The notes under the pieces: generated by a model
What the model was told of the DNA's origin: nothing
The model's input: the letters and a program-made list of their open reading frames with translations, nothing else
Databases searched by the model: none
Shown: one piece after another, positions 6,773 to 14,254 of the stretch
Position numbering within the stretch: the stretch's first letter is position 1
Layout of the letters: every line of letters starts with the position of its first letter
Made by a program: the position numbers and the translations under genes
From: an uncultured Leucobacter sp.
GTDB lineage: Bacteria > Actinomycetota > Actinomycetes > Actinomycetales > Microbacteriaceae
Direction of reading: 5' to 3'
NCBI GenBank assembly: GCA_937967375.1
Contig: CALCJF010000066.1
Coordinates: forward strand, 1 to 21,096
DNA: 21,096 nucleotides

Positions 6773-7812
6773 TGCCAGACCCCAGCAGCGACTCCGGCGA
6801 GCGCGCCGACACGAATGCTGAGTTGCAGCGAACTGTACTGCTCACCGGCGTTGACCTTGCGCAATTTCTTGGTCACAGAGACCAGCTGATCGCAGACCTC
6901 GAGCGGCAACACCCTGCCGTGCAGTTTCACGCTCGCGACCACGTGCTGACCCTGAGCGGTCCTGCCGTGCAGGTGAAAGCCGCAGAGCAGGTCGTGAGCG
7001 ACGTGCTCGAGGTTGCGAGGCGCAGCGGTGCCGTGTCACGCCACGACGTGCGCGAAGCCACCCGTATGGTGCAGCGCGGCGACGGGCCAACGGCCGCGCA
7101 GGTGCTGAGCGAACCCATCTTGACGGTGCGGGGCAATTCGATTCGCCCGCAAACTCAGGGCCAGCGGGCCTATGTTGACGGTATTGAGCATCACACGGTT
7201 ACCTTCGGCATCGGCCCCGCGGGCACAGGCAAGACCTACCTCGCGATGGCAAAAGCGGTGCAGGCGCTGCAGCGCCGCGAGGTCGCGAAGATCATTCTCA
7301 CGCGCCCCGCGGTCGAGGCGGGGGAGCGCCTGGGGTATCTTCCGGGCACGCTCGAAGACAAGATTGACCCGTATCTGCGCCCGCTCTTCGACGCCGTCGG
7401 CGCGATGATGGAGCCTGAAGCGGTGCCAAAGCTGATCGCGAGCGGCACGATCGAGGTCGCACCGCTCGCGTATATGCGCGGTCGCACACTGAACGAGTCG
7501 TTCGTGATTCTCGACGAAGCGCAGAACACCACCCCCGAGCAGATGAAGATGTTTCTGACCCGCCTCGGGTACGGCTCCAAAATGGTCGTCACCGGCGATA
7601 TTACGCAGGTCGATTTGCCTCTCGCTTCGAGCGGCCTTCGAGTGGTCAACCGAATTCTGCGCGGCGTTGACGATATCCATTTTTCAGAGCTGACCGCCGA
7701 CGATATCGTGCGGCACAGCTTGGTGGGGCGCATCGTTGACGCCTACACCGCATACGAAGAGCAGAAGTTCGCCGAGACACCACGTGACGGCGGCAAGAAA
7801 GGGCAGCGATGA
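6772..7812 (+). CDS. phoH: PhoH-like ATPase (YbeZ)
   Basis: This is a P-loop ATPase of the PhoH/YbeZ family, which works with YbeY in RNA metabolism and ribosome quality control. It has an N-terminal KH-like region (about 20-85), Walker A GPAGTGKT (148-155), Walker B VILDEAQN (245-252), the TRPAVEAGERLGYLPG family signature (177-192), and MVVTGDITQVDLP near the sensor region. I choose the GTG at 6772, overlapping the HIT stop, giving 346 residues, a normal length; the longer open frame to 6427 is antisense or out-of-frame with HIT. The TGA shares bases with the ybeY ATG, so PhoH and YbeY are translationally coupled. Confidence 0.95.
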   Translation: MPDPSSDSGERADTNAELQRTVLLTGVDLAQFLGHRDQLIADLERQHPAVQFHARDHVLTLSGPAVQVKAAEQVVSDVLEVARRSGAVSRHDVREATRMVQRGDGPTAAQVLSEPILTVRGNSIRPQTQGQRAYVDGIEHHTVTFGIGPAGTGKTYLAMAKAVQALQRREVAKIILTRPAVEAGERLGYLPGTLEDKIDPYLRPLFDAVGAMMEPEAVPKLIASGTIEVAPLAYMRGRTLNESFVILDEAQNTTPEQMKMFLTRLGYGSKMVVTGDITQVDLPLASSGLRVVNRILRGVDDIHFSELTADDIVRHSLVGRIVDAYTAYEEQKFAETPRDGGKKGQR

Positions 7813-8270
7813 GCGTCGAGATCAACAACGAGTCAGGCGTCGCGGTCGACGAGACGGTGCTACAGCGCCTGACCGGCTTCGTATTCGAGTCGCTGCATGT
7901 TCACCCCGAAACCGAGCTCGGCGTGTCGCTCGTAGACGAGTCTGCTATCGAACGTTTGCACGTGGAGTGGATGGATGAGCCGGGGGCGACAGATGTGCTG
8001 AGCTTCCCGATGGACGAACTGCGCCCCGGTCGCCCAGATTCGCAGACTCCGGCGGGTCTGCTCGGCGACGTAGTGATCTGCCCGCAGGTCGCGGGCGAGC
8101 AGGCAGAGGCAGCGGGGCACGATCTCGCAACCGAGATGAACATTCTGCTGACGCACGGCATGCTGCACCTGCTCGGCTTCGACCACGCGACTCCGGCCGA
8201 AGAGGCCGAGATGTTCGGCCTACAGCGTGACCTGGTGACGGCCTTCATGATTGCTGAGCGCCGACGATGA
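7809..8270 (+). CDS. ybeY: rRNA maturation endoribonuclease YbeY
   Basis: YbeY is a zinc-dependent single-strand endoribonuclease needed for 3'-end maturation of 16S rRNA and ribosome quality control. The metal motif HGMLHLLGFDH (116-126) fits the HGxLHLxGxDH signature exactly, and TDVLSFPMDE (61-70) with GDVVICP (86-92) are the usual conserved strands. The 153-residue length is normal. The ATG overlaps the phoH TGA by four bases (ATGA), and its own stop overlaps the next start in the same way, so it sits in a tightly coupled block. Confidence 0.96.
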   Translation: MSVEINNESGVAVDETVLQRLTGFVFESLHVHPETELGVSLVDESAIERLHVEWMDEPGATDVLSFPMDELRPGRPDSQTPAGLLGDVVICPQVAGEQAEAAGHDLATEMNILLTHGMLHLLGFDHATPAEEAEMFGLQRDLVTAFMIAERRR

Positions 8271-9205
8271 GCGACGACGCCCTCCCTCCGTTATTCACTC
8301 GCCTTGCCACCGCAGGCAAGAGAATTTCGGGTCGTGTTGCACTCGGTCGCGGCAGGGTGCGAGACGAAGAGCAGTTGCTCTCGCTCGTCGATCAGGCCGT
8401 TGAACAAGACCTGCTCGAAGACGACGATCGCGACTACATTCATTCGATCGTCGAATTCGGCGACACTCTCGTGCGAGAAGTGATGATCCCGCGCACTGAC
8501 ATGGTGACCGTCGATGCTGAACAGACGGTTCGCGACGCGCTCGAGACGCTGCTGGCCTCACGCCATTCGCGCATGCCCGTCGTGGCGACAGGCGATGCCG
8601 ACGACGTCGAGGGCGTTGTCTACCTGCGCGACGCGAGCGGATTTCAACTGCGCCGACCCGAAGAGGCAATGACCTCGCCAGTCACGCGCATCATGAAGCC
8701 GGCGGTGTTTGTTCCGGAGCTGCAGCGCGCCGACGAACTGCTCCGCCAGATGCAGCGTGAGTCGAACCACCTCGCGCTCGTCGTAGACGAGTACGGCGGA
8801 ATTTCTGGCCTCGTCACCCTCGAAGACTTGATCGAAGAATTGCTCGGCGAGATCAACGACGAGCACGATCGCGAGTCTCCCGAGATTGAACCCCAGGCAG
8901 ACGGCACCTTCAAACTCAGCGCGCGACTACCGGTCGACCGCCTCAGCGATATTTTTGGTATCGAACTCGAAGATGATGAGGTCGATAGCGTTGGTGGGCT
9001 TGTCGCCAAATATCTCGGCAGGCTCGCAGACGAGGGCGACGTAGTTGCCGTCGCGGGCATCGAACTGACCGCGCTCGAAACAGAGCGCAAGCGGCAGCGA
9101 CTGGTTACCGTTGGTGCGCGCTGGGTCGGGCTCGACTCCGAGCTCACAGCAACCGGACAGATTGACGCAATCGACACAGCGAATGGAGCACATGATGAGC
9201 GATGA
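8267..9205 (+). CDS. CBS-pair/CorC_HlyC protein without DUF21 domain
   Basis: The protein has two CBS domains (about 75-130 and 140-195), with linking motifs REVMIPRTDMV and LVVDEYGGISGLVTLEDLIEELLGEI, followed by a CorC_HlyC transporter-associated domain (about 205-280). The CBS pair normally senses nucleotides and the family is linked to Mg/Co efflux. In Gram-positive relatives at this locus I expect an N-terminal DUF21/CNNM membrane domain and about 430 residues. Here the start region (PPLFTRLATAGKRISGRVAL) is hydrophilic, the length is 312, and no transmembrane segment is seen. The ATG overlaps the ybeY stop, so upstream sequence cannot supply the missing part. It resembles soluble E. coli CorC in layout. 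Confidence 0.88.
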   Translation: MSDDALPPLFTRLATAGKRISGRVALGRGRVRDEEQLLSLVDQAVEQDLLEDDDRDYIHSIVEFGDTLVREVMIPRTDMVTVDAEQTVRDALETLLASRHSRMPVVATGDADDVEGVVYLRDASGFQLRRPEEAMTSPVTRIMKPAVFVPELQRADELLRQMQRESNHLALVVDEYGGISGLVTLEDLIEELLGEINDEHDRESPEIEPQADGTFKLSARLPVDRLSDIFGIELEDDEVDSVGGLVAKYLGRLADEGDVVAVAGIELTALETERKRQRLVTVGARWVGLDSELTATGQIDAIDTANGAHDER

Positions 9206-10085
9206 ATTTCGTGCCGGGTTCGTGAGTTTCGTCGGGCGCCCGAACGTGGGCAAATCGACCCTCACGAACGCGCTCGTGGGAGAGAAGATCGCCATTACGA
9301 GCCCGAAGCCGCAGACGACACGGCGCGCCATTCGTGGCGTGGCCCATCGCGAGAAGGGGCAGCTCATCATCGTAGACACGCCCGGTATTCACCGGCCGCG
9401 CACGCTGCTTGGCGAGCGCCTGAATGCGCTTGTTGAGGCGACACTCGGCGATGTCGATGTGATCGGGTTCTGCGTGCCGGCGAATGAGAAGCTCGGCCCT
9501 GGCGATCGCTTCATCAACGAACGGCTGAACGATTTTCCCCGTGCAAAGAAGGTCGCGATTCTCACGAAGGTCGATGAAGCATCGAGCAGCGAGATAATCG
9601 AGCAGCTCACAATGCTCGGCACGCTGCGCGAGTGGGACGCGGTGGTGCCGATCTCTTCGGTGACAAGCGAACAACTTGACGTATTGAGCGATGTCCTGCT
9701 CGGCCTGATGCCGCTTTCGCCACCGCTCTACGAAACCGAGACGACAACCGACGAGAGCGAAGACGATCGCATCGCAGAGCTGATTCGCGAGGCGACTCTC
9801 GAGGGCGCTCGTGAAGAGTTGCCACACTCGCTTGCGGCGACGGTCGACGACAGAGAAGAACGTGAAGACGGCTTGCTCGAGCTCTACGCGTCGATTTATG
9901 TCGAGCGTGACAGCCAGAAGGGCATTGTGATCGGAAAGGGCGGCTCTCGCCTGCGGGATACCGGCGAGAAAGCTCGTCTCGAAATCGAGAAACTGCTGGG
10001 GCGCCGAGTCTATCTCTCGCTCAGAGTGAAGGTCTTGAAAGAATGGCAGCGAGACCCGAAGGCGCTCGGTAAGCTGGGCTTCTAA
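9195..10085 (+). CDS. era: GTPase Era
   Basis: Era is an essential GTPase that binds the 3' end of 16S rRNA and helps assemble the 30S subunit at the membrane. Visible motifs are G1 GRPNVGKS (14-21), G2 PQTTR (39-43), G3 DTPG (61-64) and G4 TKVD (124-127), where Thr replaces the usual Asn. The C-terminal KH domain has GKGG at 247-250 and ends LKEWQRDPKALGKLGF. I choose ATG 9195 (296 residues), with GGAG at 9185-9188 six bases upstream; ATG 9192 is only three bases from it. It overlaps the CBS-protein stop by 11 bases, and its location after ybeY fits its joint role in 16S maturation. Confidence 0.96.
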   Translation: MSDEFRAGFVSFVGRPNVGKSTLTNALVGEKIAITSPKPQTTRRAIRGVAHREKGQLIIVDTPGIHRPRTLLGERLNALVEATLGDVDVIGFCVPANEKLGPGDRFINERLNDFPRAKKVAILTKVDEASSSEIIEQLTMLGTLREWDAVVPISSVTSEQLDVLSDVLLGLMPLSPPLYETETTTDESEDDRIAELIREATLEGAREELPHSLAATVDDREEREDGLLELYASIYVERDSQKGIVIGKGGSRLRDTGEKARLEIEKLLGRRVYLSLRVKVLKEWQRDPKALGKLGF

Positions 10086-10121
10086 CGCTTATCGTTGCGC
10101 GACTTTTTTTGGGGGTACTCA

Positions 10122-10493
10122 ATGTATGACATCACCGATCAGGCCCAGATCTTCAGTCTGATGCAGGACTACAGCATCTGGGGTGTTGTGGTCTATGTGC
10201 TCATCGCGGTCGCCCTGTGGCGAGTCTTCTCGAAGGCCGGCTACCCAGGAATCCTGGCGATCATTCCCATCGTGAACATGTTTGTTCTCGTGAAGGTTGC
10301 GGGGTACTCCGCGTGGATGGGGCTCCTCTACTTCATTCCGATCGTGAACTTCATCTTCGCGATTATCGTCGCCTTCAAGCTCGGGGCGCGCTTCGGCAAG
10401 GGTGGCGCGTTCTCGTTCTTCCTGCTCTTCCTGTTCTCGGTGATCGGCTACTTCATCATCGGCTATGGCAAGGCGCAGTACCGCGAGGTGTGA
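10122..10493 (+). CDS. DUF5684-like small membrane protein
   Basis: This 123-residue protein is mostly hydrophobic, with about four membrane segments: SIWGVVVYVLIAVALWRVF, GILAIIPIVNMFVLVKV, WMGLLYFIPIVNFIFAIIV and FSFFLLFLFSVIGYFIIGY. The repeated IIPIVN/FIPIVN motifs and the K-GARFGKG loop fit the DUF5684 family, which has no established function; it also resembles signal-peptidase-associated small membrane proteins. The ATG at 10122 is six bases after a GGGGG tract that may serve as ribosome-binding site, itself after seven T residues. An upstream TTG at 10095 is in frame but unlikely. Codon use favours C-ending codons, suggesting good expression. Confidence 0.8.
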   Translation: MYDITDQAQIFSLMQDYSIWGVVVYVLIAVALWRVFSKAGYPGILAIIPIVNMFVLVKVAGYSAWMGLLYFIPIVNFIFAIIVAFKLGARFGKGGAFSFFLLFLFSVIGYFIIGYGKAQYREV

Positions 10494-10515
10494 TCCGCAC
10501 GTTTGCCGAAGGTGC

Positions 10516-10521
10516 TATGCT
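10516..10521 (+). promoter_or_regulatory. -10 box of leuA leader transcript
   Basis: TATGCT is followed by exactly six bases and then the ATG of the leader peptide at 10528. The spacing puts the transcript start on the leader start codon, giving a leaderless leader peptide, a common arrangement in actinobacteria. No consensus -35 element is seen. Confidence 0.55.
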
Positions 10522-10527
10522 GACCAC

Positions 10528-10584
10528 ATGCTGTTCGGCTCGCTTCTTCTTAGCTGCCGCGACGAGTCCTCGCTTTCTAGATAA
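10528..10584 (+). CDS. leuA leader peptide (18 aa)
   Basis: The short frame encodes MLFGSLLLSCRDESSLSR and ends with TAA at 10582. Five of 18 codons are leucine, including three consecutive CTT codons at 10543-10551 that are placed just before the left arm of a strong RNA stem (10557-10567). The start is six bases after a TATGCT box with no ribosome-binding site, implying leaderless translation. Location directly upstream of leuA and the Leu run support a role in sensing charged tRNA-Leu by ribosome stalling. Identification rests on composition and position, not on homology search. Confidence 0.75.
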   Translation: MLFGSLLLSCRDESSLSR

Positions 10585-10639
10585 GCCTTGGCCTCACTCG
10601 TCGCGGTGTTTGTGTTGGCTGAGCAAATCTTGAAGCGAG
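10557..10639 (+). promoter_or_regulatory. leuA leader RNA (LEU-element-like pseudoknot)
   Basis: The 11-base arm CCGCGACGAGT (10557-10567) is exactly complementary to ACTCGTCGCGG (10596-10606), with two more possible G-U pairs outside. In the 28-base loop, CTCGCTT (10569-10575) is exactly complementary to AAGCGAG (10633-10639), just before the leuA start at 10650. Both pairings can form together as an H-type pseudoknot that would cover part of the purine-rich ribosome-binding region. A conserved pseudoknot (LEU element) has been described upstream of actinobacterial leuA genes, and this layout agrees. The stem is followed by TGTTTGTGTT, a poor U tract, so translational control seems at least as likely as termination. 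Confidence 0.78.
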
Positions 10640-10649
10640 AGAGAAGACC

Positions 10650-12419
10650 ATGAAGAACACGCAGCGCCCCTCTGGTATGCCGATTCACAAGTACCGCCCC
10701 TATCACGAGACTTTTCGGGTAGATCTGCCGGATCGCACCTGGCCGTCGAAACACATCACCGAAGCCCCGCGCTGGTGCGCGGTGGATCTGCGGGATGGTA
10801 ACCAGGCGCTGATCGACCCGATGAGTCCGGAACGTAAGCGGATCATGTTCGACATGCTGGTGAAGATGGGGTACAAGGAGATCGAGGTCGGGTTTCCGTC
10901 TGCCTCGCAGACGGACTTCGACTTCGTCAGGCAGCTCATTGAAGAGGATGCGATTCCTGATGATGTGACGATCCAGGTGCTGACGCAGGCTCGTGAGCAC
11001 CTGATCACCCGTACCTACGAGTCGTTGATCGGTGCGAAGCAGGCGATCGTGCACCTGTATAACTCGACGAGCGTGTTGCAGCGCGATGTCGTGTTCCGTG
11101 AAGACCGGGACGGCATTAAGAAGATCGCGACCGACGGTGCACGGATGTGCGTTGCCGCTGAGTCGATCTGCCCTGAGACTGACATCTTTTACGAGTACTC
11201 GCCGGAGTCGTATACGGGCACCGAGCTGGAGTACGCCGTAGAGGTGTGTAATGCCGTGCTGGAGATTTTCGAGCCCACGCCTGAGCGCAAGGTGATTATC
11301 AACCTTCCCTCGACCGTTGAGATGGCTTCTCCGAATGTGTATGCCGATTCGATTGAGTGGATGGGCAGGCACCTGAATCATCGCGAGAACGTGATCATCT
11401 CGCTGCATCCGCATAACGATCGGGGCACCGCGATCGCCGCGGCCGAGCTCGGCTACATGGCCGGAGCAGATCGGATCGAGGGGTGCCTGTTCGGCAATGG
11501 TGAGCGCACCGGCAATGTCGACCTGGTCGCGCTCGGCATCAATCTGTTTACGCAGGGTGTGGATCCGCAGATTGACTTTTCGCGTTTGGACGAGGTGAAG
11601 CGGACCGCTGAGTATTGCAACCAGTTGCCAGTGCCGGAGCGGAGCCCGTGGGCTGGGGATCTCGTGTACACCGCGTTTTCTGGATCGCATCAGGATGCGA
11701 TCAAGAAGGGCTTCGAACGGATGGCCCAGGACGCCGAAGCTCGGGGTGTGACCGTCGATGATTTGGTGTGGGCCGTGCCGTACCTGCCGGTCGATCCGAA
11801 GGATCTCGGGCGCTCGTATGAGGCCGTGATCCGCGTGAACTCGCAGTCGGGCAAGGGCGGGGTCGCGTACCTGTTGAAGAATGACCACTCGCTGGATCTG
11901 CCGCGCAGGTTGCAGATCGAGTTTAGTGCGGTGGTGCAGGCGCACACGGACAGTGAGGGTGGTGAGGTGTCGAGTGACGCGATCTGGCGCATCTTCCAGG
12001 ATGAATACCTGCCGATGACAGATGCGTCGTTTGATCGCTGGGGGCAGTACGAGTTGTTCCGCACCGCGTCTAAGAGCGCGGGAGACGGGGTCACCGAGCT
12101 GAAGGTGGACTACCGTCGGGGCGACGAGACTGCGCAGCTGAAAGCGGTAGGCAACGGCCCGGTTGATGCATTCATCAACGGACTGAACTTCACCGGTCAT
12201 AAAGTCACCCTGTTCGACTATGTGGAGCATGCCATGAGTGGCGGCGGCGATGCGGTTGCCGCGGCGTATGTCGACCTCGAGGTAGATGGGCGTCGACTGT
12301 GGGGCGTCGGCATTGACCCCGACACGACGCGCGCGACGCTGAAGGCCATCGTCTCGGCAGTGAACCGTTCGGTGAGAGCCGGGCAAGCCGCCGACGCGCT
12401 CGAGCCTGCGGGCGCCTAG
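10650..12419 (+). CDS. leuA: 2-isopropylmalate synthase
   Basis: LeuA condenses acetyl-CoA with 2-oxoisovalerate to 2-isopropylmalate, the first committed step of leucine synthesis, and is inhibited by leucine. The 589-residue protein is the long LeuA form (sometimes called type 2) of actinobacteria. The TIM barrel carries DLRDGNQ (46-52), metal ligands in HPHND (His253, His255) and GNGERTGN (282-289). The C-terminal regulatory domain (about 440-585), with its GHKVTLFDYVEHAMSGG region, binds leucine. The ATG at 10650 is preceded by the weak purine-rich site GAGAGAAG. Expression is probably controlled by the leader RNA and leader peptide directly upstream. Recognition is strong. Confidence 0.97.
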   Translation: MKNTQRPSGMPIHKYRPYHETFRVDLPDRTWPSKHITEAPRWCAVDLRDGNQALIDPMSPERKRIMFDMLVKMGYKEIEVGFPSASQTDFDFVRQLIEEDAIPDDVTIQVLTQAREHLITRTYESLIGAKQAIVHLYNSTSVLQRDVVFREDRDGIKKIATDGARMCVAAESICPETDIFYEYSPESYTGTELEYAVEVCNAVLEIFEPTPERKVIINLPSTVEMASPNVYADSIEWMGRHLNHRENVIISLHPHNDRGTAIAAAELGYMAGADRIEGCLFGNGERTGNVDLVALGINLFTQGVDPQIDFSRLDEVKRTAEYCNQLPVPERSPWAGDLVYTAFSGSHQDAIKKGFERMAQDAEARGVTVDDLVWAVPYLPVDPKDLGRSYEAVIRVNSQSGKGGVAYLLKNDHSLDLPRRLQIEFSAVVQAHTDSEGGEVSSDAIWRIFQDEYLPMTDASFDRWGQYELFRTASKSAGDGVTELKVDYRRGDETAQLKAVGNGPVDAFINGLNFTGHKVTLFDYVEHAMSGGGDAVAAAYVDLEVDGRRLWGVGIDPDTTRATLKAIVSAVNRSVRAGQAADALEPAGA

Positions 12420-12434
12420 CGCTCTGGCTAGAGT

Positions 12435-12479
12435 CGCCACGCCTCAATTCGTACATATCTTCGAACAGGCGGCGTGGCG
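12435..12479 (+). terminator. Hairpin after leuA, possible terminator
   Basis: CGCCACGCC (12435-12443) pairs perfectly with GGCGTGGCG (12471-12479); inside the 27-base loop TTCG (12448-12451) can also pair with CGAA (12462-12465), giving a stacked structure. It lies between the leuA stop and the ruvA promoter. There is no U tract, so its action as an intrinsic terminator is uncertain, although many actinobacterial terminators lack one. Confidence 0.5.
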
Positions 12480-12505
12480 GCTCAGCGAATGTCGGCGGCC
12501 CACCA

Positions 12506-12511
12506 TAGGGT
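12506..12511 (+). promoter_or_regulatory. -10 box of ruvA
   Basis: TAGGGT is followed by six bases and then the GTG of ruvA at 12518, the same geometry as at the leuA leader. It predicts a leaderless ruvA mRNA starting at the G of GTG. A GGGTGAG string in the same place could instead act as a weak ribosome-binding site on a longer transcript. Confidence 0.5.
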
Positions 12512-12517
12512 GAGACC

Positions 12518-13192
12518 GTGATTTCTTCGATTCGTGGCGAGGTGCTCTCTGCCGGCACCGGTTGGGTAGTGATCGCGGTCGGCGGCATGGGCTTTCGGGT
12601 CGAGGTGCCGACGCGCACACCGAACGCGCATCTCGACGCCTACTTAGAGCTGCATACGCAGCTTGTGGTGCGCGAAGATTCGCTCACCCTGTTTGGATTT
12701 GCTACGAGCGAGGAGCTCGAGGTGTTCGGCATTCTGCTCGGTGTCTCTGGGGTCGGGCCGCGCAGCGCGCTTGGCGTGCTCAGCGAGCTCACACCCGCGC
12801 AGGTCGCTCAGGCGGCTGCAAACGAAGACGAGAAGCCGTTTCGCAAGGTCTCTGGCATCGGCCCGAAGACCGCAAAGCTTATTGCGGTGCAGCTGGCCGG
12901 CAAGCTTGATCCGCGCATGTTCAGTGAGCACCACTCGGCAGGCGACCGCACTGCCGAGGGTGAGAGGCTCAGCGGCCAAGGCGACTCGGAGTCGAAGCTG
13001 ATCGTGACTCAGGGGCTGGTGGGTCTCGGCTATGCCGAATCGCAGGCGGCTGAGGCGGTGCAGGACGCGATCGACGCGGGGGCACCGGATGATCAAGCCG
13101 GTTTGCTGCGAGCTGCGCTCGCGCTGCTGCAGACGCCTCGGCTCGGCTCGGCGCGATCCTCAACTGCGACAAATCGAAGCGGTGATGCCTGA
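12518..13192 (+). CDS. ruvA: Holliday junction branch migration protein RuvA
   Basis: RuvA tetramers bind four-way junctions and load the RuvB motor during recombination and fork repair. The N-terminal OB fold begins ISSIRGEVL, the two helix-hairpin-helix motifs are GVSGVGPRSAL and VSGIGPKTAKLI, and a C-terminal UBA-like domain that contacts RuvB covers about 165-210. A hydrophilic linker near residues 130-165 is of variable type, and the 224 residues slightly exceed the usual 200. The GTG at 12518 gives the standard N-terminus. The final TGA shares its last base with the ruvB ATG. The usual upstream partner ruvC is absent here; leuA precedes instead. Confidence 0.95.
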   Translation: MISSIRGEVLSAGTGWVVIAVGGMGFRVEVPTRTPNAHLDAYLELHTQLVVREDSLTLFGFATSEELEVFGILLGVSGVGPRSALGVLSELTPAQVAQAAANEDEKPFRKVSGIGPKTAKLIAVQLAGKLDPRMFSEHHSAGDRTAEGERLSGQGDSESKLIVTQGLVGLGYAESQAAEAVQDAIDAGAPDDQAGLLRAALALLQTPRLGSARSSTATNRSGDA

Positions 13193-14190
13193 TGACGGGG
13201 GAGCTCTCATCGCAGGCGGCGCCGAACGAGATCGGGTTCGAGGGTGCGCTCAGGCCCGGTTCGCTGAACGAGTTCGTGGGCCAGGCGAAGGCACGAGGGC
13301 AACTGCGTCTGTTGCTCGACGCCGCGCTCATGCAGCAGCGCACGCCCGATCACATCCTGTTGGCGGGCCCCCCGGGCCTCGGCAAGACGACGCTCTCGAT
13401 GATCGTTGCGGCCGAGCTCGATAAACCGCTGCATCAAACCTCTGGCCCCGCGATCCAGCACGCTGGTGACCTGGCGGCGGTGCTCTCGGCTCTGACGCCG
13501 GGCGAGGTGCTGTTTATCGATGAGATTCACCGCATGGCGCGTAGCGCCGAAGAGATGCTCTATCTCGCGATGGAAGACTTCAAGATCGACATCATGGTCG
13601 GTAAGGGGGCGGGTGCGACCTCGATCCCGCTCGAGCTCGCGCCGTTCACGCTGGTCGGGGCGACCACCCGCGCCGGTCTGCTGCCGAACCCGCTGCGAGA
13701 TCGCTTCGGGTTTACGGCGCACCTCGAGTTCTACGCAGAAGACGAGCTCGCTTTGGTGGTGAGCCGCGCCGCCGGCCTGCTTGGCTTTGAGATCGACCCG
13801 ATCGGCGTCGAAGAGATCGCGAGCCGATCCCGCGGTACGCCGCGCATCGCGAACCGGCTGTTGCGGCGTGTGCGCGACTACAGCCTCGTACACGGCACTC
13901 CGGGCGACCTCGCGGCTGTGAGCGCTGCTTTGGCGTTATACGACATCGACGCTCACGGCCTCGATCGCCTCGACCGCGAGGTGCTGCACGCGGTTGTCGA
14001 ACGGTTCGGCGGCGGGCCGGTCGGTCTCACGACGCTCGCGGTCTCGGTCGGTGAAGAAGCCGAAACCATCGAGGCGGTCGTCGAACCGTTTCTGGTACGC
14101 GCGGGATTGCTGAGCCGAACGCCCCGCGGCCGCATCGCGACGAGGCGAGGCTGGGAACACACAGGCATTCCGATGCCCGATGCAGTGTAG
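13192..14190 (+). CDS. ruvB: Holliday junction ATP-dependent helicase RuvB
   Basis: RuvB forms hexameric rings that pump DNA through the RuvA-bound junction. The 332-residue AAA+ protein shows Walker A GPPGLGKTT (59-67), Walker B FIDEIH (108-113), sensor 1 LVGATTRAGLL, the NPLRDRFG arginine-finger segment and the C-terminal winged helix ending TPRGRIATRRGW. The ATG overlaps the ruvA TGA by one base, so both are made in step. A TATGGT box at 14196 just after the stop might serve yajC, but the evidence is weak. Confidence 0.97.
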   Translation: MTGELSSQAAPNEIGFEGALRPGSLNEFVGQAKARGQLRLLLDAALMQQRTPDHILLAGPPGLGKTTLSMIVAAELDKPLHQTSGPAIQHAGDLAAVLSALTPGEVLFIDEIHRMARSAEEMLYLAMEDFKIDIMVGKGAGATSIPLELAPFTLVGATTRAGLLPNPLRDRFGFTAHLEFYAEDELALVVSRAAGLLGFEIDPIGVEEIASRSRGTPRIANRLLRRVRDYSLVHGTPGDLAAVSAALALYDIDAHGLDRLDREVLHAVVERFGGGPVGLTTLAVSVGEEAETIEAVVEPFLVRAGLLSRTPRGRIATRRGWEHTGIPMPDAV

Positions 14191-14254
14191 TCTTGTATGG
14201 TTTGGCGTGACTCGCGCCGTACTCTGCACGTAACGTGCCTTCGAAAGGAAAGCC

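Noticed and set aside
10084..10110. Intrinsic terminator after era (AACG...CGTT, then T tract)
   Set aside because: The stem has only four base pairs and is separated from the T tract by seven bases, so it is too weak to call.
10515..12440. 641-codon open frame on the minus strand
   Set aside because: It lies exactly antisense to leuA, whose protein is unmistakable; the translation is rich in Arg/His/Leu without recognisable domains, as expected from the complement of a high-GC gene.
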